Shown here piece by piece: positions 22,786-34,385 of a stretch of DNA of 64,000 bases (positions are counted from its first letter, which is position 1; every line of letters starts with the position of its first letter). The stretch spans positions 58,802,882 through 58,866,881 of the forward strand of contig NW_020312828.1 in assembly GCF_003265705.1 (NCBI RefSeq), given 5' to 3'. The DNA comes from Callorhinus ursinus (Eukaryota; Chordata; Mammalia; Carnivora; Otariidae). A program made the translations under genes and the position numbers. The notes beneath the pieces were generated by a model. It had not been told where the DNA came from and searched no databases. It saw only the letters and a program-made list of their open reading frames with translations.

Positions 22786-24529
22786 TGTCTGGACACGTGG
22801 TTTTAAATCCTAGTTCTTCCTCTGACTGGAGGGTGGTCCTTAGACATCCTTTCATCATCCATTTCTTCCTCTACAGAATACGCATAAAATAGAATCACAT
22901 ATAAATATATATAAATCTGCATAAAATATAATTATTTTAGGATTTTATAAGATGATACATCGAAAGCATTTCCATGAAGGTTTTACCATATTATGAACAT
23001 GCAATTAAATATTTCATTTGTTAAGTTGCAGAAGAATATTTACTGATATTTAAACTATTCAGAACATATTAAATGACAAAAGGCAGAATTAAAACATGTA
23101 TACACAAAGCGATTGGCACAAAATATTAACAATATTTAAATCTGGGTAAAGGGCATTGAGTATTTGCCATAGTGTTTTTATTCTTAACATTTTTGTGTAA
23201 GCTTGAAATATTTCAAATAAAGTGTTTTTAAAGTATATACAGTGTAATGACGCCTTTAAAACTACAAATTTTTACAGAAAAATATTCAAAAGCTATATGA
23301 AAATATGTTAATAATGCTTACCTCTGAGTGCAGTGATTATGAGATACATTTATTTTTTCATTTTTGTTTTCAAAATTTTGTACATTATGTATAAATTAAT
23401 AATATTAAAATGTCTTTTAAATATATATTTAAGCTGATTTGTAATCTATATTAGTTAATAAGAGAACAAAGATCTAGAAAGAGGCATAGATATATAATAA
23501 CTGAGTAGAAAGTACAATATGAGATTTGAACTAGAATGAATTGGAAAGACAATTCATTTAAAAAGAAATGAGGGCTCTATTTTAAGTACACTTTTTAAAT
23601 GTTTTAAAGCATTTTTATTTTATAGCTTTTAGAAATAATTTATGCTTCACCATTGTCATAATTTGATTTATAAAAAAAAGTTCTACTTAGGAAAAAAATA
23701 GGACAGATAATTACCTTGATCTGAACATTATTTCCATATGTAGATAATGCACATGGAATGACACAAATTATAGTTTTCTGCTTAATGAGGTGTTATCCAC
23801 TTTAATCTTTGCAAGTAGGATGCTTTTTGGTTCTTGAAATCAAAGATGAGTTTGGTTACTTTGCTTGAGTTTGAACTGCAAATTTCTGCTACAGAAACAT
23901 ATGTATTTGGTTCTCCAGTGCTTCTGCTCAGTCTTTATCACTCTCCTTCTATACCTATGGCTCTCATGTATTCTCTATCTTCAGCTAAGGAAAAGCTTTT
24001 AGTATCATAATCAGGAAAAACACTTATTTTTCCTCTTTACTTTTATTCTAATTTGAAAACGTCCTTCTCTATAAACTCACATCTGTTAACCTTAATAGTG
24101 AATGTCATAGACAAAAAAAAAAAGATATTTCAATTCCTTGTAAATATTGCCTAATACTAAGACTTTGTTTATGAAAATTATTTAAACATGTTGCATTTCA
24201 GAAGTATGGTAGTGAGCAGTGTAATAGAAAAATCTAGGCATTTGCTTCATTTGATTACTTGTAAGGTTATTGTGTGTATTTGTCTGTTAATATCAGTGAA
24301 CAAATTTTCCTATAATTTCATTGCAAGAGTATCTTACCCTATATATTGGCATTGCTAGAAAATATCTTCCAACGGAGTAACCGGAATCATGTGTGGCTTT
24401 ACTAGACTAATAAACACATTTTTGCTCTCCATTATCCTCACCACTTCATGAAGAGCCTAAATTCTCATTGTCACTTTGGACTCCAAGTTTCATTACTCAT
24501 GCTTGCTTTCTTCTGTCTCAAAGACCTAA
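22786..24529. other. Mostly unrecognised; possible MIR at left end
   Basis: 22790-22960 resembles a sense MIR (TTTTAAATCCTAGTTCTTCC, CTTAGACATCCTTTCATCA, CATTTCTTCCTCTACAGAAT) at high divergence. The rest, to 24529, is AT-rich with no gene that I can support; 23150-23230 reads like an old LINE 3' end but I cannot place it. Confidence 0.4.
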
Positions 24530-24770
24530 CCCTAAAGCAACAGCATAGCATGGTCTTTAAGAGCTCAGAATTTGAAAGCAGATGGTCAAGATTCAAATCT
24601 CATCTAGGTTACTTATTCTTTCTGTGTTTCACTTTCTTACATGTAATTGGGAGGATGATAATAGTACTATGTCATAGACTTGTGAGATATAAATGACTTA
24701 ACGCATGTCATGTGGGCAGAAGAGTGTCTGTTGTACAGTAAGTATGAAATTATTAGCTATATTCATTATT
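24530..24770 (+). repeat. MIR SINE
   Basis: Near-complete MIR: AGCATAGCATGGTCTTTAAG, AGATGGTCAAGATTCAAATC, CTAGGTTACTTATTC, TTTCACTTTCTTACATGTAA, ATGATAATAGTACTATGTCA, TGTGAGATATAAATGACTTA and a final block with GTACAGTAAGTATG. An 82-codon frame at 24448-24696 lies across it and is not a gene. Confidence 0.8.
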
Positions 24771-24989
24771 ATATTTTTAATTATGGAGATCAACCTCTTC
24801 TACATGACTTTGCCTTTTGTTAATTCTAAGGGATTTCTATTTGGTTCTATTATCTATTGCTGCCTAACAAAGTAATAGCCTGGCTACTGCATTCTTGCAT
24901 CATCAATTTTTTCCTATTTTTCTTGACTGGCTACTTACACATGTTCACATTTCTGGAATCTGTTTCCAAAAATAAAGAAAAGAAAAGGT

Positions 24990-25780
24990 AAAGAAAAAAA
25001 GAAACACATCCAAATTTCCTCCAGCGATTACCCTATCTCTGGTCTCTATCTCTCTCTTCCCTTCACAACCAAACTTCTTTAAAGAATAGCTGAAGAATGT
25101 CAGCCAAAAATATCCTAGGATACTTCAAAGTTACAGAGAACTCTGATGCCCCTAAAAGAGTAAAAGGGGCAGGACGTGGGACACATTGTTTCACTCTGAG
25201 CTGAGAACCCATTATATCATGTTTATTACTTGATTCCTTTTCCTCTGCCTCTCTCATTAAAGTTGCTTTATCTCACCATAAAATCTTAGGTCTTTCTTCC
25301 TCTCACTCATCTACAAGCTGAACTCTCAAGGAAATCTTATCTACTCCCTTGCCTCACCAAAAATTGATACTTCAATAACTTCCAAATCAAGAATCCATCT
25401 CATTTTCTCTCCGGGCTTCAAATCTCCATATGCTATTCAATACTTCCTGTCTATGTAATAGATCATTTGACATAAGATGTCTAAAACTTAGGGTGCCTAG
25501 CTGGCTCAGTTGGTTAAGCATCTACCTTTGGCTCAGGTCATGATCTCAGGGTCCTGGGATGGAGTCCCGCATTGGGCTCCCTGCTCAGCGGGGAGTCTGC
25601 TTCTCCCTCTGTCGTTCCCCCTGCTTGTGCTCTCTCTCTCTCAAATAAATAAAAAAAAATCTTTAAAAAATTAAAAATAAAATAAATGTATCTAAAAATC
25701 ATTCCAACTATTCAAGCACCCCATCACCACAAATGATTCTTCTCCTACATGATCTAGCTCATGGCTTGGCATACCATGAA
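24990..25780 (+). mobile_element. L2 LINE ORF fragment, split by a SINE
   Basis: CTCTCTTCCCTTCACAACCA followed by AACTTCTTTAAAGAATAG is the L2 'CTTCCCTTCACAGCCAAGCTTCT.GAAAGAATAG' region. Later text (ACTTCCAAATCAAGAATCCA, GGGCTTCAAATCTCCATATG, AAGATGTCTAAAACTTA) follows the L2 order 'CAGATCTACATCTCC..CTCCAGAC..ATATCCAACTG..GATGTCTCAAAGGC'. Strongly diverged. A SINE lies at 25491-25680. Confidence 0.6.
25491..25680 (+). mobile_element. CAN-SINE
   Basis: Head GGGTGCCTAGCTGGCTCAG, full body and AAATAAATAAAAAAAAATCTTT tail. TSD is unclear (TGTCTAAAACTTA against TGTATCTAAAAATC at best). Confidence 0.92.
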
Positions 25781-26783
25781 CACATTTTTTCTTCCTTTCT
25801 AATTATTATGAAATAGAAGATATATAAAAAGCTATAAATAACATAAGATATATCTTATGCCACACCTAATTCAAGCAATAAACATTATAAAATTATACTA
25901 AAATCCTCTGTATAGCCCCTCTGTATGTATTACCCTTCCTAAATCCAGAAGTAACCATTATCCTGAAATTAAAGATTCTTCTTTCCTAATGATAAAATGT
26001 GTTAATGAACTCACTGCTTCAAAAATAAATGAAGCTGTTTAATGATTAAGTTATTTTAGTAGGTCTATAATATACTACACTATATTTTATGTATTTCATG
26101 TGTTCTGTTCATCTCTGGAACCCAGAGGGAAAATAACTGCAGAATAATCTAATCCTCATAAAGACAGTAGCAATAAAAATAAATAAATACATAAATAAAT
26201 AAATAATGGTAAAAATGATATGTCAGAATTGAGCAATTGTTTTTTACAACATAGAAGAGAAGGAACATCTAAAGAGATGAGGTGCTGGGCCTTTCTTGTT
26301 AGCACAAGTTCTTTTCCTAGGTCTGCATTGTACTTTCTGTGTCCTTGGTCACATTACTCACTCATAAAAGCTGCATAATACAGAGAGTAATACTTTATGT
26401 AAACTGGATAAAGCACTTTACAAAATACTGGCCACCCACCAACTTCATAGGAATATCCTAAGGAATAATGAGATCATGTTTGCCAGGTTTTATGAGATCC
26501 ATGGATGAAAGCAGTTATAAAAGTACAAAGTCCTGGAAGAAATTCTGCTGTGTTCTGAGTGACAGGTATAGTGTCTATGCAAGAAGAATATACAGTTTTG
26601 TGTGCTAGCTGAACTAAAAGATTGTGAGAAGTCAGATGTATAAAGTAGTGAAAGAATACCAAAGACATGAAGTGAATTGGAGGGCAGGGGAACCTCCCCA
26701 GAAAGCTATAATAGATATTATTTAAATATTACCTTGTTTTCTTGTTCTTCATTAAATCTTTATTTAAAAACTTAGGTGCATTA
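25781..26783. other. No gene; weak MIR and microsatellite
   Basis: (AAAT)n at 26170-26206. 26310-26430 resembles a sense MIR (GTCCTTGGTCACATTACTCA, then AAAGCACTTTACAAAATAC). The remainder is unrecognised AT-rich DNA. Confidence 0.45.
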
Positions 26784-26972
26784 GGGCGCCTGGGTGGCTC
26801 AGTTGGTTAAGCGACTGCCTTCGGCTCAGGTCATGGTCCTGGAGTCCCGGGATCGAGTCCCGCATCGGGCTCCCTGCTCGGCGGGGAGTCTGCTTCTCCC
26901 TCTGACCCTCTTCCCTCTCGTGCTCTCTCTCATTCTCTCTCTCTCAAATAAATAAATAAAATCTTAAAAAAA
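26784..26972 (+). mobile_element. CAN-SINE, young subfamily
   Basis: Head GGGCGCCTGGGTGGCTCAG with the diagnostic GTCCTGGAGTCCCGGGATCG and CCTCTGACCCTCTTCCCTCT. The TSD AAAAACTTAGGTGCATTA is exact at 26766-26783 and 26973-26990. Low divergence and a perfect TSD suggest recent insertion; the copy at 62708-62896 shares the same diagnostic changes. Confidence 0.97.
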
Positions 26973-26990
26973 AAAAACTTAGGTGCATTA

Positions 26991-28012
26991 TAATTGCTTG
27001 AAATTAGTATGCATTAACAAGGAAGGATAGTGTCCTATTTTTCTGAATCATCCTTTACAAAGGTACTGACCAAATATCTATTTCTGGTGAAGAAAAGCTA
27101 TTTTTTTTCACATTATGATGGAGAACTAAAAATGGAATTTCAAAACTTGTATTGTTCATTCCAGTTTCCTGTTCATTGAGCACATCTTTCCAAGGACATA
27201 TAACAGGAAAAAGTTTCATAAAGTAAATCAAAATTCCTCAAGCTTTGTTTCATGAAGCATTATTTGGTTGAGATGCCCCGTGAAAAATAGTAAGACTGTA
27301 AGACCTAAATAAATAAGTTTAATGTTATTATTCCATTACTCACCAAATGTTTTTACTTAGTTAATATTTTACATTTAAAGTCTAAGAACTTGGGTTCTTC
27401 TAGAACACACATTTAAAATTAATCAAAATTTCTTATAGGTATGACAGTAATTCTGGGCATTTAAGGAGCAAGCTTCAAATGTCATGAAAATTTAGAAAAC
27501 TAGGCATAGCAACTCAAGAATGGAAAAACAAAGGGGATCAAACTAGATAGAACAAAGCTACATGTAGAAAAAAAAGTTACAAATGCTTATACTTTGTGTG
27601 TTGGAATAGGATGAAAATGTACATTTTTTTTCTAAATAATTAGTTTAATCTGTACCCTGATGTGGGAGATTTTGATAATTTTGGTCTTTAAAATTTGCAT
27701 TTGACAATGGGAAGAATAACTGGGTGTCAGGTCTGAAAATAATGTAGAAATAATAACTTTATCCTGAATAACTTAAAATTTAACATAAAGAATAATAAAT
27801 CTTATTCTATGGGCACAGACAGACACATCCATGCATACAAAGAGAAACACATGGACTTAATATAATAGAAATTCATTTTCTCTCTAACTATAAAATTAAC
27901 AAGTTTTTCATTAATACGCACATAAGTCCCAAAGACTCAATAATATAAAATGTTAGAGTGCTTTGATTATGTCTGAGACATTTTTTCTGTCAAAAATATA
28001 ACTGATTCAAAG
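26991..28012. other. No recognised feature
   Basis: AT-rich, apparently unique DNA with no gene signals. Confidence 0.5.
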
Positions 28013-28024
28013 ATCAGCTTTCAA

Positions 28025-28240
28025 GGGGTACCTGGGTGGTTCAGTCAGTTGGGCAATCGACTCTTAATTTCGGCTCAGGTCATGATCTCATGGCCCTGAG
28101 ATATAGCCCCAAGTTAGGCTCCTCACTCAGCGTGAGAGTCTGACTGAGATTCTCTCTCTCTCTGACCTCCCCTCCTTGGCTTGCGCATGCACATGTTCTC
28201 TCTCTCGCTCTCTCTCAAAAATAAATAAATCTTTAAAAAA
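28025..28240 (+). mobile_element. CAN-SINE, older subfamily
   Basis: Head GGGGTACCTGGGTGGTTCAG, with the older 'CGACTCTTAATTTCGGCTCA' core. TSD ATCAGCTTTCAA (28013-28024) against ATCAGCACTCAA (28241-28252), two mismatches, in line with greater age. Confidence 0.93.
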
Positions 28241-28252
28241 ATCAGCACTCAA

Positions 28253-29086
28253 AATTAAGCAAAGAGAAAAATAAATTTGAAAATATTTTATAAACCACTT
28301 CTCCAAAAATTTAATAGCCAGAAAAAATAAAATACAACAGTAAGTAGAGGGAAATATAGGTATTTGCAAAGCAAGAGCATAATAAATAAAAATAAGTAAA
28401 AGTCCAAGTAAATAAAATGTTGATGGTCAGATTATAATATTAGAGGCAAAATGTTTAAGTTAGGAAGTTAATCAATCCTCTTACCATATACAATGCATTA
28501 TAACAGAGAATGATATTAATTAATTTGGCCCCCAGAATGCCAAAAAGGAGACAGAATTGGTCCAGTCGTAAAAGTTCTGTATTTGAACACTCAACTCACT
28601 CAATTTGTACCACATCCCTGAGTCTGGGGTTTCTTGTTAGATACTGGAACTGCCTTTTCTGCCTTATATCACCATTGTGAGATTCAAAGGATCAAAAGCT
28701 CTAGTCTTAGTGTTAGAAGATCCAGGTGTTAGTTATACCTCTGGAAACTCAAAGCTTCATTTTATTTTTCTATAATGCAGAGATAAAAACACCTCTTCAA
28801 ACAGCTGTAGAACTAAAAAGGAAACATGGGGATTGAATACTCTTCACTGTAAAGATCACATCCAAATGTATATTGCACTTCTCTTACTAACCCCGATTTT
28901 AAACAAAATCTTACATGAACTCTCGGTATTAAAAACAGATCAAAGTAGAGCTAGTTATAGCAGAGCTGCATTCCTGCTTAAAATCCCTCCAGTCCTCAGA
29001 TTCCTTCACCAGGAAATTTCATAAAACACTGAGATTCACTCCCCACCCCAAAAAGCAGCATGAAAACAAGCTTTCCATAACAAGTA
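28253..29086. other. No gene; possible MIR
   Basis: 28690-28830 has a MIR-like order (TCTAGTCTTAGTGTTAGAAG, ACCTCTGGAAACTCAAAGC, TTTTTCTATAATGCAGAGAT) but is weak. Otherwise unrecognised AT-rich sequence. Confidence 0.4.
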
Positions 29087-29400
29087 TTATTTATTTATTT
29101 TTATTCAAGTATAATTAACATACAGTGTTTTATTAGTTTCAGGTGTACAATATAATGATTCAGCAATTCTGTACATAACTCAGTGCTCATCTGAATAAGT
29201 GTGCTCTTAATCCCCTTTATCATTTTCATCCATCTCCCCCACCCACCTCCTCTGTGGTAACTTCCAGTTGGTTCTCTGTATTTAAGAGTCTGGGTTTTTT
29301 TGTGTTTGCCTCTTTTTTCCTTTGTGCAGTTGTTTTTCCAGGTCTGGGCACATGCCACCATATCATCCTGCCTTTCCACTATCATCAAGTTATGCTTGAG
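29087..29400 (-). mobile_element. Carnivore L1 3'UTR, antisense, 5' truncated
   Basis: TTTATTCAAGTATAATTAAC, ACATACAGTGTTTTATTAG, TTTCAGGTGTACAATATAAT, CTCAGTGCTCATCTGAATAA, GTGCTCTTAATCCCCTTTAT and ACTTCCAGTTGGTTCTCTGT are the antisense 3'UTR of carnivore L1. A 95-codon frame on the minus strand is part of it. Confidence 0.85.
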
Positions 29401-29841
29401 TTGTGAAGAGGTGCTACTTGAGGAATAAACAATTAAGAACTAGAAGATTTCCTAAAAAACTAAAACAGATCGTTTGATTGATAATGATTTGGATAGGCAC
29501 AAAAAACTTAATATACACGTTTCTATTATGTTCATTTAAATAGTTTTCCTTGTCTTCATTTAAGAATTGAGTTAAATATCACTACTGCATATTAACATTA
29601 CCTTCCATATTGTTTTTGTCCATCATCTCTTCCTCTGATTCATAGAGAGAAACATGACATCCTCAGTTGGCAGCAATTCTTTCATTCAAAGACCATTATT
29701 CTATATGGAAAGAATGGAGCTAACCTGATTATTTTGATCTCTAATCCTCAACTTAAGGCTAGTACCTCTGGAGGCATGTTTGGGACTGCAGACTCCATTC
29801 CACCAGTGATCTTTGACACCCACACTTTCTCAAATCAACAC
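29401..29841. other. No recognised feature
   Basis: Nothing seen apart from AT-rich unique-looking DNA. Confidence 0.5.
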
Positions 29842-29857
29842 TCCAATTTACAGCTTT

Positions 29858-30059
29858 TTTTTTTTTTTAAAGATTTTATTTATTTATTTGAGAGACAGAG
29901 AGAATGAGAGAGAAAGCACATGAGATGGGGGGAGGGTGAGAGGGAGAAGCAGACTCCCTGCTGAGCAGGGAGCCCGATGCGGGACTCGATCCAGGGACTC
30001 CAGGATCATGACCTGAGCCAAAGGCAGTCGCTTAACCAACTGAGCCACCCAGGCGCCCA
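29858..30059 (-). mobile_element. CAN-SINE, antisense
   Basis: Poly(T), AAAGATTTTATTTATTTATT, GA-rich tract, head GCCACCCAGGCGCCC at the right end. The TSD TCCAATTTACAGCTTT is exact at 29842-29857 and 30060-30075. Confidence 0.95.
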
Positions 30060-30075
30060 TCCAATTTACAGCTTT

Positions 30076-31339
30076 GAGGCTGATGAAGTATACAAGCTTC
30101 TTAATTAATTAGATTTGTACACTTCACTTTCCTATTTTTCTTTTGATATATCTTTGCAGGCAATTGCTAATCTCTTATATCATTTATTCCTTATATTACC
30201 AAATAAAATCTTCAATATTATTCACTATCAAAGATCTTAGAAGACAGGATTAACCACTGGGTTTATGGGTCTCAATGTTGCTTGCCATAAAAAACAAATC
30301 CATCTTTCCTACCCTAATTTGTATAGCTGATTGTTATTTCCTTTTATGCTATAATGTCTTGTTCTATCTAGATCTTCTTCCAAGAGCTGTCACACTAATA
30401 CTTAGATGGATCTCAGGAAACATTTAATTCACATACTCTTCCATAGAGGTGTCATGATCTTGGAGATAGGGCATTAATCTCTGGTGAAGTTGCCATTCTT
30501 TTTGGTGCTATACTTCCAGTACCAAACTGTCTATCCATTAGGACTGTCTTTGGCTCCATATATTAGACAACCAGATTTCACTGCCTTAACTTTATTTTTC
30601 TTTTATAAACAATGCCCAGGATGCACATTGGTGCAGCTACTAGAGAATATGATCAAGGAATCTTTCTTTCAGTTCCTCTCTCATTAATGTCTGTTTTTTG
30701 TCCAACCTATCATAGAAAGAATTTTTTATTTTGGTATAGTGGCTAATTCTTATAGGAAGAATCGGTACAACAATAGTATCTCCCATTACAGCTTTAGTTT
30801 GGGATTAACATATTGGGTTGATTGTCTTACCATCAATTTGGTTTCCAGAATCTTTTTTCCCATATGGTTCCAATTTTTAGACTCAAAGTGAAGTTGCACA
30901 ATATTTGGAAGTTGAAAGTGAAACAATATCTATTAAGTTCTGAAGATTGCCATTGGTTGAGTGTTGAGAGTGGTGCCATTTTGTTCTTGCTGTTCCTAAG
31001 CTTTATATTTGTATCTCCTTCTCAACTGTTAGCCAGGACAACCAATAGCAAACTCAAGCCCACCATCATATATTTCACTGCAAATTTATAGAGATAAGGC
31101 CAAAAAAGCCAACAATTTTCCATGGACTTAGTCCTAGCCTGTATCTCAGTCCTTCTCCAGCCCTGTATCTAGCCCTAGCCCTGTATCTCAGTCCTATTCC
31201 AGCACCTGCATATGCATAGCTTTCAGATTTCCATGTAAGATCTGATTCATTCATCATAACAGGGCTGTTATGACCTGTCTTAGGTAATTCTTCTTTTCAA
31301 ACATTTACTTTCCTAGCCGAATACTGAGCTAGGGAAATA
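30076..31339. other. No recognised gene or repeat family
   Basis: Unclassified, less AT-rich than its surroundings from about 30470 to 31250. A two-copy tandem repeat lies at 31133-31202. Small open frames at 30484-30687 and 30822-31091 show no domain, and I do not support them as genes. Confidence 0.4.
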
Positions 31340-31795
31340 AAAAGTGTTATAAAAGAATTCTATAAAAAATTATACCTCAACAAATGAGATAACCTAGCCA
31401 GAATTCACAAATTCCTTAAAATCCTCAAATTAGCAAAACTGACTCAAGAAGAAATAAAATGTCTGAACAGACCTATAACAAATAAAGACATTGAATCAGT
31501 AATAAAAAATAATCTGGCAGAGAAAAGTCCAAGATTGATGAGTTCATTCGTGAATTTTTCCAAACATTTAAAAGATTAGTAGGAGCCCTTCTCAAACTTG
31601 TCCCAAAAAGTATAAGAGGAGGCAGCACATCTTAAGTCACTCGGAGGCCAGATGTACTCCGACACCAAAGCCAGACAAAGACAACACAAGAAAAGAAAAT
31701 GACACATCATATGCCTTATGAATATGATGCAAAAATAATCAACAATTCACTATAAAAGTGAATCCAAACATATTAAAAGAAAAACATTTAAAATA
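31340..31795 (+). mobile_element. Old L1 ORF2 fragment, sense
   Basis: Diverged reverse-transcriptase-proximal ORF2 text: AGAATTCTATAAAAAATTAT..CAACAAATGAGATAACCTAG, GAAGAAATAAAATGTCTGAA, CAGACCTATAACAAATAAAG, AATCTGGCAGAGAAAAGTCC and ATGAATATGATGCAAAAAT (the region of the 'NYRPISLMNIDAKIL' motif). Full of stops. Confidence 0.75.
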
Positions 31796-32924
31796 GATAA
31801 TGCATATAAGTGATTAACTTATCTGGCAGAGTATAAGCATTTAACAATTGCCAGTAGTCATTATTATCATCAATATTTCTATTGATGTAATTGTTACTAT
31901 TTTTTGTATTCATAGCACAGAGTCCACAGCCCAGCACATATTATGGTTTTCTGTTAATTTGGTATTACTTATTTAAAAACAATTTTATCTATATTTGTGT
32001 GTACCCAATAATGAATGTAACAAAATCTATGGAATGATGGTATTTTTTACTAGACTATCCACTCCTGTAATAGAAGAATCCTATAACAGAAGAATCTTTT
32101 TTATGTTTTCTAATTCCTTCAAACTAAAAGAATTTCTTGTGCATTATTGTTCCAAATGCATGGTTGATGATACACAATACATGGCTATTTGAATAAATTA
32201 ATTAACACACAGATTTTAAAAATCTGGTTATGCTAGAACATAGACTTTCAACTCAAAATAAGGCCTAGATGTTGATAAATACTGATTTTTCTTCAAACTG
32301 TCAATAGTTTAATAACATGTTAGAACACCAGGAAACCTCTTGGATGCGAATTTACAAAGATCTTTGGCCATTACCTTTTTTTTCCTTGCATTTTCACACA
32401 TTGCCAATTATAGCCTGACTCAGAACAAATGCTCAACAAGTGGGGATGGAAGTGAGACTGGAAGTAATTCAGTAAGTCACTGATACAACACTATACAGGA
32501 AGAAATCTTTTTATACGCTTTTCTGAGTTCTTTTTTTTAAGATCAAAGGAAATGTTACTAAATTACATTAAAAAAAACTGACTAAACCACTGGATGAAAA
32601 ACATAAATTTACAACAGGGCATCAAGAGTTAATCACCTCATATTATGAAACATTAAACCAAACAAAATATTCAATTAAGGCAGTGCCAAATTTAACTGAA
32701 TATTCTTTATTTACCTATAGAAAATCATGCCTGAAACCAACCAACCAAACAAAAAAACCCCAGTTTTCATTTAATCCCTTTACAAAGATGAAAGACCTTA
32801 AAAATGTGATCATTACTTGAGGTAGAGTGTATATTTGAATACTTCGTAATAAGTACTTTTATTAGTTAGGGTTTGTTTTTTTTCCTTAGCCCAATGGCTA
32901 AATGCTTCTAAATATACTTTACAT
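31796..32924. other. No recognised feature
   Basis: AT-rich sequence with no gene signals. 32395-32445 may be a short MIR/L2 end (GACTCAGAACAAATGCTCAA) but is too short to call. Confidence 0.45.
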
Positions 32925-32981
32925 ATTTTAATTTTTTTAAGTTTTTATTTTAATTTCAGTTAGTTAACATACAGTGTTATA
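32925..32981 (-). mobile_element. Short L1 3' end, antisense
   Basis: TTTTTAAGTTTTTATTTTAA, TTCAGTTAGTTAACATACAG, TGTTATA is the end of a carnivore L1 3'UTR. Its match is cut off at 32981, where an LTR-like block begins. Confidence 0.6.
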
Positions 32982-33479
32982 TGTTGGGGTTAATGCAGAG
33001 CGTGAAGTCAGCCATAATACCTGGCTTGCTGAAATGTAACACAGAAGCCGCTCAGGGCAGGGAAGGTTTCAGAGAAAGGTGTGGGCCTTTGGAATGCCGA
33101 GGCCCGCGTGACCACTCTGCTGTGGGAATGCGACAGGGAGTTGCCTTCCCTGAAGCTTTCTAAGCCCAAACAGCCTCCCTGTGATCTAAGTTGTATGCAT
33201 TGTCCCTTGGGCTATGTTTAGTAGCACACGCAGATTAGCATATCTTATCTTTCCCATAAATTCTGTCAGTTTCAGTAAGACCCCTTGTCACACATCATGT
33301 GCTTGAGAACCAGTGATAAGGATTTGTGATTACCCTGAAGGACCACTAAAAGCGGGAGCAAAGAAGAGCAAAGGGTCTTTGTCTCTGAGCGTTGACCCCC
33401 CCTTGCCTTCTCTCTTTCACAGCAAAGTTTGGAGTCATCTTTCCTCCCTCGGTACAGGGATTGCTGGCCATTCCTGGCA
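32982..33479 (+). mobile_element. Candidate solo LTR (ERV, class II-like)
   Basis: A 498-bp block that begins TGTTGGGG and ends CCTGGCA, flanked by GTTATA (32976-32981) and GTTAAT (33480-33485), a possible decayed 6-bp TSD as used by class II retroviruses. Inside, ACTAAAAGCGGGAGCAAAG near 33346 looks like a decayed polyadenylation signal and R region, followed by GGTCTTTGTCTCTGAGCG and a pyrimidine stretch ending CTTTCACAG, as in U5 of many LTRs. I recognise no named family, so class is inference. Confidence 0.5.
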
Positions 33480-33485
33480 GTTAAT

Positions 33486-34064
33486 AGTTCAGATGTTACT
33501 TTATATATTCTTTCCATACAAAGAGAAGAGCTATGGACATTCCTTGTTTTAAACTACTTCTTTGATACAATGCACTTACAAAAGGTAGCTAAAATTTGTG
33601 AAAAAGATTTGTTCCTGCAAAAAATGCAAAAAAAATATACTATATTGTTTTTACCAAAGCGAAGATTCCTTTACAGTAGCATGGACTTTTTGAGAACTAT
33701 GATAAATAAAAGGAAGTTATATCAGTTCTTTTGCAACTAGAGGGAATTTATGTATACTATTTTGTCTTATAGAATAACATGGTAACTAACTGATGAAGCT
33801 CTCCAACTGAGCTCCATAATGGATGATCAGAAAATGGTTAACACAGGAAAAAATAAGCCATCCTCCCTTGTTGGTGCTTGATCTTTTCCTTAATTCAGAG
33901 ATATTTCTTAAAAGAGGATCCTTCCAAATTTCTCTGTAGAGTGGTATGAATTGAATACACTAGACACATTAGGAAATATTTCCTTTATATTGGTACAATC
34001 CTTTTCACAGATATCTGTAGTATGGACACAAGAGAGCAGTCACTGATATCTTCACCCTCTCTTT
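33486..34064. other. No recognised feature
   Basis: AT-rich DNA. The first 40 bases may be the continuation of the L1 3'UTR interrupted by the LTR-like block (AGTTCAGATGTTAC against AGTTTCAGGTGTAC). An open frame at 33429-33740 has no domain. Confidence 0.4.
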
Positions 34065-34385
34065 GCCGATATAATACTTTAGGTCCATTGATAGTGTTAC
34101 AGAACCTGGACTGGAGTGCCCGACTGAAGAACCAAGTGGCACCCAGAGATCTTGGAGGATAGGAGGTTTATATAACGCTGGAGGGCTCAGAGGAGAGTGA
34201 TCTCCAAAGTTCTAAGCCCTAAGCACAAAGGGGGTAATTTATACACTTCTACTTCCATATACTGGGCACTCTTGGCACGTGGGGGAAGCGGGGCAGGGAG
34301 AAGAACCCGGAAGAGCCCCAGGGCAGGGGCTGGGACTCCTTTGCTGGCTCGGTCGGCCATCTTAGGACACAGATTTCCCTTATCA
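34065..34385 (-). mobile_element. Candidate LTR fragment, antisense
   Basis: Read on the minus strand, the block starts TGATAAGGGAAATCTG, has CTAAGATGGCCGACCGAGCC (a YY1-like motif common near LTR starts), a GC-rich segment, GTGTATAAATTACCCC and then GCGTTATATAAACCTCC, a TATA-box promoter, followed by an R/U5-like region. It is much more GC-rich than its flanks. I cannot name the family, and no TSD is visible. Confidence 0.45.

Noticed and set aside
33272..33740. Small frames on both strands in the LTR-like block
   Set aside because: No domain and no conserved start context; the DNA is better explained as an LTR-like repeat.
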